Shown: positions 1 to 5,390 of the stretch, piece after piece | Position numbering within the stretch: the first letter of the stretch is position 1 | Layout: each line of letters starts with the position of its first letter | Translations under genes and position numbers: made by a program | From: Collinsella sp. | GTDB lineage: Bacteria; Actinomycetota; Coriobacteriia; Coriobacteriales; Coriobacteriaceae | DNA length: 5,551 bases | Direction: 5' to 3' | Assembly: GCA_019419455.1 (NCBI GenBank) | Contig: DXZW01000009.1 | Location: 1 to 5,551 of the forward strand | The notes under the pieces: generated by a model | The model's database searches: none | Told to the model about the DNA's origin: nothing | What the model saw: the letters and a program-made list of their open reading frames with translations, nothing else

Positions 1-49
1 ATTGGTTGTTGAGCGTTGGTCAAAATGGTTGTTTTTACAGTAGCGCTAA

Positions 50-412
50 CAGGTCTTCGAGCAGGCCGAGGACTCCGCGCTGGCGTTCACGGCCTTCCCC
101 AGGGCGCACTGGGCCAAGCTCCGCACCAACAACGTCCAGGAGCGCGCCAACCGCGAGATCAAGCGCCGCTACAGGGTCGTGCAGTCCTTCCCCTCGAGGG
201 AGTCGATGCTGCGCCTGACGTGCGCGGGCCTCATGGAGACCGAGGGGCAGTGGTCCCAGCAGCGCGTGTTCTCCGAGACCTCGGCCGCCGAGGGCTTCGC
301 CGAGCCCGCGGACAGGCCGGCCCCGACAGAGGGGAGGCGCCGCGCGCTCGGGCGGCGCGCCAGGGAGATAGTGGACGAGATAGTCGAGAAGCGCGGCCTC
401 AAGAAGGAGTAA
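50..412 (+). pseudogene. IS256/Mutator-family transposase, C-terminal fragment (N-terminus missing)
   Basis: The open frame after the stop at 47-49 encodes about 120 residues, beginning near Val-Phe-Glu-Gln-Ala-Glu-Asp and ending at TAA 410-412. It carries the C-terminal signature of IS256-type DDE transposases: His-Trp-x-Lys-Leu-Arg-Thr-Asn-Asn, then ERANREIKRRYRVVQSFPSR, then a Leu-Arg-Leu and Leu-Met-Glu segment. The Glu encoded at 140-142 lies in the NNVQER motif and is probably the third catalytic acidic residue (family knowledge). The two catalytic Asp regions and the DNA-binding N-terminus are absent, and stops at 41 and 47 close the frame upstream, so this cannot be an active transposase. 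The C-terminus is longer than in IS256 itself and ends in a basic Arg/Lys-rich segment. The fragment is visibly more GC-rich than its flanks, as expected for a laterally acquired insertion sequence. The break at about 50 may be a real deletion or rearrangement, or a contig-edge join. Confidence 0.85.
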
Positions 413-636
413 CATCGGGACTTGCAGCGACGGACCTCAGGACACTCTTACACCACGTCTGCGCGCGCCACCAGACCTCGGGTTCAACGAGGCGATTTTG
501 ACCCAAATACGCTGTTACTAAACTGGTAACAGTACTCATATTTGGCCTTTTTTGACCACGGGTCCTCTTGTTGGTGTCACACAGCTGCTTCGTGCGGGTA
601 TCCTAATGCCAACGTGTGCCTATCAGAGGAGAGACC
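413..636. other. Intergenic region: probable IS right end, inverted repeat, SPFH gene leader
   Basis: No gene is supported here. The first 80 bases or so, with TTACACCAC at about 449-457 followed by a GC-rich stretch, resemble the non-coding tail and right end of an IS256-type element; I cannot define the exact terminal repeat because the left end is missing. A short hairpin (CCTCG 476-480 with CGAGG 488-492) follows. The sequence then turns AT-rich and holds a strong inverted repeat (listed separately) between two copies of TTTTGACC (496-503 and 550-557). The last 80 bases are the leader of the SPFH gene. TATCCT at 599-604 is a possible -10, but no convincing -35 lies at the right distance. 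Confidence 0.5.
512..532. repeat. Perfect inverted repeat CTGTTAC-N7-GTAACAG
   Basis: A 7-base arm (512-518) and its exact reverse complement (526-532) are separated by 7 bases. Further out, AAATA (505-509) and TATTT (540-544) are also complementary, with unequal spacers of 2 and 7 bases, so the symmetry is nested but imperfect. No T-tract follows directly, so a terminator is unlikely. A repressor operator for the SPFH gene, or a dispersed intergenic repeat flanking the IS scar, are both possible; the sequence does not decide. Confidence 0.6.
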
Positions 637-1575
637 ATGCTGTTTTCCGGTATCATCGCCGCCCTTACCAGCCTTTTGATTCCCATCATCATCCTGTTGT
701 TGCTGCTCCCCAACGCCTGCTACGTCGTTGAGCAGCAGCACGCTGTGATCATCGAGCGCTTGGGTAAGTTCAATCGTATCGTCAACGCGGGCTTCCACGT
801 GAAGGTGCCCGTGATCGACCGCAAGGCCGCCACGGTGAGTCTGCGCACCATGAAAAATGGTTTTGGCATCGACGTTAAGACCCAGGACAACGTGACCATT
901 GGCCTTGAGGTCTCCGCTCAGTACCACGTGAGCTATGACATGGGCGCCGGCCCGGCAGATTCGGGCATCTACAAGAGCTACTATATGCTGCAGGAGCCCG
1001 TCGACCAGATGCGCGACTTCATCACCGACGCCCTGCGCTCCTCCATCCCCGTCTACACACTCGATGAGGTCTTTGCCAAGAAGGATGACATCGCCAAGGA
1101 TGTCAACGCTACCGTTTCCGAGCAGATGGCCGCCTACGGCTTCACCCTCGTGTCGACGCTCATCACCAAAATCGCACTGCCGACCGAGGTTGAGAACTCC
1201 ATGAACGACATCAACGCCGCCCAGCGCAAGCGCGCTGCGGCACAGGAGCTCGCCGAGGCCGATCGCATCAAGCGCGTCACCGAGGCGACCGCCGAGGCCG
1301 AGGCTATGGAAAAGGCGGGCGAGGGCATCGCCAACCAGCGCAAGGCCATCGCGCTGGGTATCAAAGATTCGCTCGAGATCATCCAGGAGACGGGTGTCGG
1401 CAATGACGAGGCCAACCAACTGTTCATGTTTACGCAGTGGTCCGAGATGATGACGGAGTTCGCTCGCACGGGTAAAACCTCGACGGTCGTGCTGCCGAGC
1501 GACTTTTCGCAGTCGGCCTCGATGTTCGAGCAGATGCTGGCCGCCGGCAAAGTTCAAAACGATTCGAAGGAGTAG
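637..1575 (+). CDS. SPFH/band-7 (stomatin/prohibitin-like) membrane protein
   Basis: A 312-residue protein. A hydrophobic N-terminal anchor (about residues 4-27, rich in Ile and Leu) is followed directly by a band-7/SPFH domain starting VVEQQHAVIIERLGKFNRIV and running to about residue 185. An Ala/Glu/Arg-rich helix (about 189-250, starting MNDINAAQRKRAAAQELAEA) then gives the usual oligomerising coiled coil. Proteins of this type form large membrane rings or scaffolds and often associate with membrane proteases or microdomains; no substrate can be named from the sequence. ATG 637 is chosen because AGAGGAGA (625-632) sits just upstream. A GTG at 616 is in frame but would place that ribosome site inside the gene. 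No NfeD-type partner gene is visible nearby, and rlmH follows after 6 bases. Family assignment is firm; the exact subfamily and role are not. Confidence 0.9.
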   Translation: MLFSGIIAALTSLLIPIIILLLLLPNACYVVEQQHAVIIERLGKFNRIVNAGFHVKVPVIDRKAATVSLRTMKNGFGIDVKTQDNVTIGLEVSAQYHVSYDMGAGPADSGIYKSYYMLQEPVDQMRDFITDALRSSIPVYTLDEVFAKKDDIAKDVNATVSEQMAAYGFTLVSTLITKIALPTEVENSMNDINAAQRKRAAAQELAEADRIKRVTEATAEAEAMEKAGEGIANQRKAIALGIKDSLEIIQETGVGNDEANQLFMFTQWSEMMTEFARTGKTSTVVLPSDFSQSASMFEQMLAAGKVQNDSKE

Positions 1576-1581
1576 ACGCGC

Positions 1582-2052
1582 GTGAAATACACCGTCGTTT
1601 GCGTCGGTAAGCTCAAAGAGCGCTTTTGGAAGGACGCGTGCGCTGAGTACACCAAGCGCCTAGGTGCCTATGCCAAGGTGGATATCCGCGAGGTGGCCGA
1701 TATCGACCCGGCTAAGGCGGGCGGCGTGGATGCCGCGCGCGACAAGGAGGGGGCGGCGATTCTTGCCGCCTTGCCATCTCGAGCGCATTTGATCCTGCTG
1801 GCTATCGAGGGCAAGGAGCGCTCGAGCGAGGAGTTTTCGGCGAGGCTCGACGATCTTATGCTGCGAGGCAGCAGCGACATTGCCTTTGTAATCGGCGGTT
1901 CGGACGGCGTGAGTGATGAGGTGCGCGCCCGCGCCGACGAGATGCTCAGCTTTGGACGCATTACCTTGCCGCATAACCTGGCGCGTGTGGTGCTGCTAGA
2001 GCAGATTTACCGTGCCTGCAAGATCAGTCGTGGCGAGCCGTATCACAAATAG
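1582..2052 (+). CDS. rlmH: 23S rRNA (pseudouridine1915-N3)-methyltransferase RlmH
   Basis: A 156-residue SPOUT-class methyltransferase, the normal full length for RlmH. The family uses S-adenosylmethionine to methylate N3 of pseudouridine 1915 in helix 69 of 23S rRNA, acting on assembled 70S ribosomes. Visible hallmarks are the start MKYTVVCVGKLKERFW, the SAM-pocket segment FVIGGSDGV at residues 102-110, the trefoil-knot segment HNLARVVLLEQIYRA, and the nearly invariant C-terminus RGEPYHK. The start is GTG 1582, supported by AAGGAG at 1567-1572, which overlaps the last codons of the SPFH gene. That arrangement suggests co-transcription and possibly translational coupling. Nothing is truncated or substituted in the motifs that I can see. 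Assignment is very secure. Confidence 0.97.
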   Translation: MKYTVVCVGKLKERFWKDACAEYTKRLGAYAKVDIREVADIDPAKAGGVDAARDKEGAAILAALPSRAHLILLAIEGKERSSEEFSARLDDLMLRGSSDIAFVIGGSDGVSDEVRARADEMLSFGRITLPHNLARVVLLEQIYRACKISRGEPYHK

Positions 2053-2125
2053 GTCGGCAATACGAAACAATGGCGTGGGACAATACCTTTCGTTTTGAGG
2101 AATGTGTCTGAAAGGACTATGAGAT

Positions 2126-2896
2126 ATGAAGATTGGATTTGTCGGTTTTGGCAATATGGCGAGCGCTATGGCCGATGGCTGGATCGCTGCCGGTGTAGCT
2201 GCGAGCGACATGTGCGCCTGCGCGGGTCGCTACGACGCACTGGTTGAGCGCTGCGAGGCGCGCGGCATGGTCGCCTGCCACGATGCCGCCGAGGTTGTCG
2301 CCGCATCCGATATCGTGGTCGCTGCGGTCAAACCGTACATGATCGAGAAGGTATTCGCCCCGCTCAAGGACGCTCTTGCCAAAAAGGTCGTTCTGTCGGT
2401 TGCCTGGACCTGGGACAGTGCCAAGTGGGAGCAGGTCCTGCCGGGCGTCGCGCATATCTCGACGGTGCCCAACACGCCGGTTTCGGTGGGCGAGGGCGTC
2501 ATCGCCTGCGAGAAGGCTTCGACGCTTAACGACGAGCAGCGTGCTGTGGTGCTCGACCTGCTCGGTAAGCTTGGCGCTGTCGTCGAGCTCGACACAAGCC
2601 TGCTGTTTGTGGGCGGCACGGTGGGTGGTTGCGCTCCGGCGTTTGTCGCCATGGCAATCGAGGCCCTGGGCGATGCGGCGGTCAAGCACGGTATCCCGCG
2701 TGCGGATGCTTATCGCATTGTGAGCCAGATGGTGCTGGGTACGGCAAAGCTGCAGCTTGCAACTGGCCAGCATCCTGCGGCGATGAAGGATGCCGTATGC
2801 TCGCCCGGTGGTGCCACCATCAAGGGCGTCGTTGCGCTCGAGGACGCCGGCATGCGCAGCGCCCTGGTCAAGGCAATCGACGCAACCCTCCAGTAA
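2126..2896 (+). CDS. proC: Pyrroline-5-carboxylate reductase (divergent ProC)
   Basis: A 256-residue protein that reduces 1-pyrroline-5-carboxylate to L-proline with NAD(P)H, the last step of proline synthesis in the cytosol. The N-terminal Rossmann fold starts MKIGFVGFGNMASAM (glycine-rich dinucleotide loop, residues 4-12). VPNTP at 114-118 corresponds to the family MPNTP motif. The C-terminal helical dimerisation domain carries SPGGAT at 226-231 (family SPGGTT). AAAGGA at 2111-2116 lies 9 bases before ATG 2126. Odd points: the region that is usually Ser-Gly-Ser-(Gly/Ser)-Pro-Ala-Tyr reads VGGCAPAF (C169 to F173), and the usual Ser-Ile-Ala-Ala-Gly segment after the Rossmann domain reads SVAWTWDSAKWEQ. 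It is therefore a divergent ProC, slightly shorter than the usual 260-280 residues. The stop codon is the first base triplet of the palindromic element that follows. Confidence 0.92.
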   Translation: MKIGFVGFGNMASAMADGWIAAGVAASDMCACAGRYDALVERCEARGMVACHDAAEVVAASDIVVAAVKPYMIEKVFAPLKDALAKKVVLSVAWTWDSAKWEQVLPGVAHISTVPNTPVSVGEGVIACEKASTLNDEQRAVVLDLLGKLGAVVELDTSLLFVGGTVGGCAPAFVAMAIEALGDAAVKHGIPRADAYRIVSQMVLGTAKLQLATGQHPAAMKDAVCSPGGATIKGVVALEDAGMRSALVKAIDATLQ

Positions 2897-3057
2897 AACC
2901 GACCAAAAAAGGGACAGGTTTATGTTGGCAGGTTTTTCCTGCGGTTTTGTCCTTTTAGCGAAAAGTGCCCCGCAACTGGCTCAATTCCAGTTGCGGGGCA
3001 CTTGCGTTTGCCCAGATAAAACCGACCAAAATAAACCTGTCCCTTTTTGGCAGGTTA
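2894..3057. repeat. Nested palindromic intergenic element spanning stop codon to stop codon
   Basis: Outer arms: CCAAAAAAGGGACAGGTTTA (2903-2922) pairs with TAAACCTGTCCCTTTTTGG (3032-3050), perfect apart from one extra A. The complementarity continues inward to about 2937 and 3017 with a few mismatches, and weakly outward to the two stop codons (proC TAA at 2894-2896; minus-strand TAA at 3055-3057). A 17-bp hairpin sits in the middle. Direct repeats are superimposed: TAAAACCGACCAAAA at 2894-2908 and 3017-3031, and TTGGCAGGTT at 2925-2934 and 3047-3056. The layout resembles a miniature non-coding repeat element (MITE or REPIN type) used as a two-way terminator between convergent genes. I have the impression that similar strings recur in Collinsella intergenic regions, but that needs a search. 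Confidence 0.75.
2963..3003. terminator. 17-bp perfect hairpin, probable bidirectional terminator
   Basis: The stem 2963-2979 (AAGTGCCCCGCAACTGG) is exactly complementary to 2987-3003, with the 7-base loop CTCAATT. On the minus strand the stem runs into TTTT, so it can terminate the microprotein gene. On the plus strand the following CTTGCGTTTG is only weakly T-rich, so termination of proC there is less certain. A smaller hairpin upstream (GCAGG 2928-2932 with CCTGC 2938-2942) precedes GGTTTTGTCCTTTT and could contribute on the plus strand. Confidence 0.65.
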
Positions 3058-3228
3058 GTCCCAGAAGCTGTCTTCTTTGTCCTCGGACTTGGGGCCGCGG
3101 TCGACATACATCTTATGGGTGCGCTTCTCCATTACAAAGGCAATAATCGCAAACAGCAGGATGCCGCCGGCGAAAAGGATGGCAAAACCGGTGCGGGTGC
3201 CAAACAAAAAGGAAAAAACTGGGTCCAT
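3055..3228 (-). CDS. Single-pass membrane microprotein, 57 residues, function unknown
   Basis: On the minus strand ATG (3226-3228) opens a 57-codon frame ending in TAA (3055-3057). The product begins MDPVFSFLFGTRTGFAILFA, continues through a hydrophobic helix (about residues 14-33, GFAILFAGGILLFAIIAFVM) and then turns strongly charged: EKRTHKMYVDRGPKSEDKED, ending SFWD. Positive charges right after the helix (EKRTHK) suggest the C-terminal tail lies in the cytoplasm. An AGAAGG ribosome site lies about 7 bases upstream of the start. The frame fills most of the interval between the palindromic element and the divergent serS promoter, which argues that it is real. I do not recognise a family; it could belong to one of the small uncharacterised families typical of Coriobacteriia. 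It is convergent with proC and divergent from serS. Confidence 0.8.
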   Translation of the reverse strand: MDPVFSFLFGTRTGFAILFAGGILLFAIIAFVMEKRTHKMYVDRGPKSEDKEDSFWD

Positions 3229-3252
3229 TGGGTGCCTTCTTGCGTAGTTGAG

Positions 3253-3282
3253 TTGGGTCGTAAACGCTCATAAGTATATACT
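3253..3282 (+). promoter_or_regulatory. Candidate serS promoter
   Basis: TTGGGT (3253-3258) and TATACT (3277-3282) are separated by 18 bases and fit a sigma-70-type promoter. Transcription would start near 3289, giving a leader of about 50 bases before ATG 3340. The perfect palindrome GGTTGCAACC (3300-3309) would lie in that leader. The leader is too short for a T-box. Confidence 0.5.
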
Positions 3283-3299
3283 TGCCCATACATGTACAA
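3273..3299 (-). promoter_or_regulatory. Candidate divergent promoter of the microprotein gene
   Basis: On the minus strand TTGTAC (3294-3299) is followed, 15 bases later, by TATACT (3273-3278). This -10 lies in the same 12-base palindrome AAGTATATACTT (3272-3283) as the serS -10. The 15-base spacer is short; an alternative -10 TACTTA gives 17 bases but matches consensus less well. The leader would be about 40 bases. Confidence 0.4.
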
Positions 3300-3329
3300 G
3301 GTTGCAACCTAAATGGAATGTATATCGCC

Positions 3330-3335
3330 GGAGGA
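3330..3335 (+). promoter_or_regulatory. Ribosome binding site that decides the serS start
   Basis: GGAGGA lies 4 bases before ATG 3340. An in-frame ATG at 3313 would give nine extra residues, but it has no ribosome site, and SerRS proteins normally begin Met-Leu-Asp-Ile or similar. ATG 3340 is therefore preferred. Confidence 0.85.
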
Positions 3336-3339
3336 TCTA

Positions 3340-4623
3340 ATGCTTGATATCAAGTTTGTTCGCGAGAACCCCGATGCCATCGATGTCGCCATGGCTAACC
3401 GCCAGACGTCTTGGGATCGCGAGAAGTTCTTTGAGCTCGACGACGAGCGTCGTGCCGTCATCACCGAGGTCGAGGAACTTCAAGCCACGCGCAATGCCGA
3501 GTCCAAGAAGATCGGCGCCCTGATGAAGGAGGGCAAGAAGGACGAGGCCGAGGCCGCCAAAGAGGCCGTGCGCGCCGTCAACGAGAAGATTGACGGTCTG
3601 GCCGAGCGCCGCACCGCCCTCGAGCAGGAGCAGTACGACTTCATGGCTCACCTGCCCAACATTCCTTGCGAGGCCACGCCGTACGGCAAGGACGAGGACG
3701 AGAACATCGAGCGCCGTCGTTGGGGCACCCCGCGCGAGTTCGACTTCGACTTTAAGCCGCACTGGGATCTGGGCACCGACCTCGACATCCTTGACTTCGA
3801 GCGCGGCAACAAGCTCTCCGGCAGCCGCTTCACCGTTCTCGGTGGCGCCGGCGCCCGTCTTGAGCGCGCCCTCATCAACTTCTTCCTCGATACGCACACC
3901 AGCCGTGGTTTTAAGGAGTGGTGGCCGCCCATCGTCGTCAAGCGTCAGACCATGTTCGGCACGGGCCAGCTGCCCAAGTTCGAGGACGACGCCTATCACG
4001 TCTCGGGCGACAACTTCCTGATCCCCACCGCCGAGGTCGTGCTCACCAACCTGCACGCCGGTGAGGTCCTCGACGCCGATACCCTGCCGCGCCGCTACAC
4101 CGCCTTCACCCCCTGCTTCCGCGAGGAGGCCGGCTCCGCTGGTCGCGATACCCGCGGCATCATTCGCCAGCACGAGTTCGACAAGGTCGAGATGGTCAAG
4201 TTTGCCAAGCCGGAGGAGTCCGACGAGGAGCTCGAGAGCATGACCGCCGAGGCCGAGTTCCTGCTGCAGCAGCTGGGTCTTCCGTATCGCGTGATTAGCC
4301 TGTGCACCGGCGACCTGGGCTTCTCTGCCCGTCAGACCTACGACGTCGAGGTCTGGCTGCCGAGCTACAACGCCTACAAGGAGATCAGCTCCTGCTCCAA
4401 CTGCGGTGACTTCCAGGCCCGTCGCGCCAACATCAAGTATCGCGACCCCGAGAACTTCAAGGGTTCGCGCTATCTGCACACCCTCAACGGTTCCGGTCTG
4501 CCGGCTGGCCGTACCATGGCAGCCATTCTGGAGAACTACCAGAACGCTGACGGCACCATCACGATCCCCGAGGTTCTGCGCCCCTACATGGGCGGCCTCG
4601 AGAAGATCGAGCCGGTCGCGTAG
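3340..4623 (+). CDS. serS: Seryl-tRNA synthetase
   Basis: A 427-residue class II aminoacyl-tRNA synthetase, the usual bacterial length. It charges tRNA-Ser (and tRNA-Sec where present) with serine using ATP in the cytosol. The start MLDIKFVRENPD is typical. Residues of about 30-100 form the long charged coiled-coil arm that grips the tRNA variable arm. The catalytic core follows: motif 1 region around ALINFFLDTHTSRGFKEWWP; the serine-pocket segment IPTAEV (228-233); motif 2 CFREEAGSAGRDTRG, with F260, R261 and E262; and motif 3 NGSGLPAGRT, ending with the conserved Arg at about 391. The protein ends GGLEKIEPVA. The gene uses G/C-ending codons strongly, as expected for a highly expressed gene. 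It stands alone between its own promoter and a strong terminator. No motif residue is missing. Confidence 0.98.
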   Translation: MLDIKFVRENPDAIDVAMANRQTSWDREKFFELDDERRAVITEVEELQATRNAESKKIGALMKEGKKDEAEAAKEAVRAVNEKIDGLAERRTALEQEQYDFMAHLPNIPCEATPYGKDEDENIERRRWGTPREFDFDFKPHWDLGTDLDILDFERGNKLSGSRFTVLGGAGARLERALINFFLDTHTSRGFKEWWPPIVVKRQTMFGTGQLPKFEDDAYHVSGDNFLIPTAEVVLTNLHAGEVLDADTLPRRYTAFTPCFREEAGSAGRDTRGIIRQHEFDKVEMVKFAKPEESDEELESMTAEAEFLLQQLGLPYRVISLCTGDLGFSARQTYDVEVWLPSYNAYKEISSCSNCGDFQARRANIKYRDPENFKGSRYLHTLNGSGLPAGRTMAAILENYQNADGTITIPEVLRPYMGGLEKIEPVA

Positions 4624-4646
4624 ATTGGCTGCATAAGCGATTTGCT

Positions 4647-4675
4647 AGGGCACTCCTTTTTGGGGTGCCCTTTTT
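4647..4675 (+). terminator. Intrinsic terminator of serS
   Basis: The stem GGGCACTCC (4648-4656) pairs with GGGGTGCCC (4662-4670), with one G-T wobble and a TTTTT loop, and is followed by TTTTT (4671-4675). It begins 24 bases after the serS stop. This is a textbook rho-independent terminator. Confidence 0.93.
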
Positions 4676-4731
4676 GTGTGCGGCCATACCATGCTGTGCG
4701 GACAGCTCAATAGAAAACACACGAACAACTG

Positions 4732-4761
4732 TTCTGTATACAGCCATCTACCTGTTATGCT
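4732..4761 (+). promoter_or_regulatory. Weak candidate promoter with overlapping palindrome
   Basis: TTCTGT (4732-4737) and TATGCT (4756-4761) are 18 bases apart and precede the ribosome site of the next gene by about 20 bases. The perfect 10-base palindrome CTGTATACAG (4734-4743) overlaps the -35 and could be an operator. The match to consensus is modest. Confidence 0.3.
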
Positions 4762-4794
4762 TTTGCTAAATAAGAGCGAGAGAAAGGGGACGCG

Positions 4795-5172
4795 ATGGAG
4801 CTGTTTGATGATCGGGTGGTTTTGTTTGAGAGCGACGAGGGCGGGGAGTACCTGCTTGTGACGTGTGAGCCGTCTGGCATGGGTGGCCTGGTGGTTCGAC
4901 AGACGAGCGAGGGTCCGTTGACCCAATGGTGCTACGAGGAGTCGCCGCATGTGGTTGAGACGTTTGTGGCGCACGAGGGGCTTGTGGCCCTGGAGCATTT
5001 CTATGGGGTCCGGACATCTAACCAGGTTGCTCGCATGTTGAGTATCTCGTTTGCCGATTATGATTGTGCCCAGCGGGTGAGATCGCTCCTGAGGGAACTT
5101 GATGCTAAGTTTGACGTGATCGAAAAGCCAATCGATCGTACGGGGAACGACGGTATATGCGGAGCAGCATGA
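4795..5172 (+). CDS. Hypothetical protein, 125 residues, unknown family
   Basis: ATG 4795 follows the ribosome site AAAGGGGA (4783-4790) by 4 bases, and the frame runs to TGA 5170-5172. The product starts MELFDDRVVLFESDEGGEYL and looks like a small soluble alpha/beta protein. There is no signal peptide or membrane helix, the N-terminal half is acidic, and there are four scattered cysteines that form no metal-binding pattern. The middle contains QWCYEESPHVVETFVAHEGL, and the C-terminal part is Arg/Asp-rich and probably helical (about DYDCAQRVRSLLRELDAKFD). I do not recognise the family and assign no function. The strong ribosome site, isolated transcription unit after the serS terminator and plausible protein composition make it a real gene. 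Codons ending in G or T are commoner than in serS, consistent with modest expression. It ends 77 bases before the tRNA-Arg gene. Confidence 0.8.
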   Translation: MELFDDRVVLFESDEGGEYLLVTCEPSGMGGLVVRQTSEGPLTQWCYEESPHVVETFVAHEGLVALEHFYGVRTSNQVARMLSISFADYDCAQRVRSLLRELDAKFDVIEKPIDRTGNDGICGAA

Positions 5173-5208
5173 CAAAACTGCGTTCCACAAAAAAGTTTGA
5201 GATTGCGC

Positions 5209-5237
5209 TTGACTCCAATAAGCTAAAGTGGTTTTAT
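5209..5237 (+). promoter_or_regulatory. Promoter of the tRNA-Arg gene
   Basis: TTGACT (5209-5214) matches the -35 consensus in five of six positions. TTTTAT (5232-5237) is 17 bases downstream. Transcription would start near 5244, leaving a leader of about six bases before the mature tRNA. Confidence 0.65.
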
Positions 5238-5249
5238 ATGTTTTGCGCT

Positions 5250-5326
5250 GCGGCGTTACCTCAGCTGGATAGAGGGTCTGACTACGAATCAGAACGTCAT
5301 AGGTTCGAATCCTATACGCCGCACCA
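5250..5326 (+). tRNA. tRNA-Arg (anticodon ACG)
   Basis: A 77-base complete cloverleaf. Acceptor GCGGCGT (5250-5256) pairs with ACGCCGC (5316-5322), followed by discriminator A and an encoded CCA (5324-5326). The D stem is CCTC (5259-5262) with GAGG (5272-5275), with GG in the loop. The anticodon stem is TCTGA (5277-5281) with TCAGA (5289-5293), and the loop CTACGAA puts ACG at 5284-5286. The T arm is ATAGG-TTCGAAT-CCTAT. In bacteria ACG is deaminated to ICG and reads CGU, CGC and CGA arginine codons (established knowledge). The gene has its own promoter and terminator. Its 3' part is duplicated at the end of the window, which marks it as a likely integration target. Confidence 0.97.
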
Positions 5327-5361
5327 ATTGAAATTGAAAGCCTCCGGCAACGGGGGCTTTT
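5307..5361 (+). repeat. Direct repeat, copy 1: tRNA-Arg 3' part plus terminator
   Basis: These 55 bases begin inside the T loop (GAATCCTAT), include the 3' acceptor strand and CCA, and run to the T-tract of the terminator. They are identical, base for base, to 5497-5551. A repeat of a tRNA 3' end starting in the T loop is the classic footprint of a tyrosine-integrase attachment site. Confidence 0.9.
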
Positions 5362-5366
5362 CTTTT
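5337..5366 (+). terminator. Intrinsic terminator of the tRNA-Arg gene
   Basis: AAAGCCTCC (5337-5345) pairs with GGGGGCTTT (5352-5360), with one wobble and the 6-base loop GGCAAC, followed by TCTTTT. It starts 10 bases after the tRNA CCA end. A copy of the stem-loop recurs at 5527-5550. Confidence 0.9.
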
Positions 5367-5390
5367 ATGCTGCCACCGCATGGATTCGAA

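Noticed and set aside
16..501. Plus-strand frame of 161 codons over the transposase fragment
   Set aside because: The recognisable transposase motifs are in another frame; this frame gives an Arg/Ala/Gly-rich product without family features.
577..1557. Long minus-strand frame (326 codons) over the SPFH gene
   Set aside because: It is rich in His, Asp and Gly with no recognisable fold and is fully opposite a clear SPFH protein; it is a shadow.
2065..2094. ACGAAA/TTTCGT inverted pair between rlmH and proC as a regulatory hairpin
   Set aside because: Six-base arms separated by about 20 bases, with no T-tract or promoter context; too weak to annotate.
2790..3146. Plus-strand frames running through the palindromic element and opposite the microprotein
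   Set aside because: They translate the end of proC out of frame and the hairpin arms, and lack ribosome sites.
3229..3339. T-box or other riboswitch before serS
   Set aside because: Only about 50 bases of leader are available and there is no specifier loop or antiterminator sequence.
3337..4479. Long open frame (380 codons) antisense to serS
   Set aside because: Its product is a low-complexity Leu/Gly/Val/Ala mix with no domain, and it mirrors the serS coding strand; it is a by-product of GC-rich codon bias.
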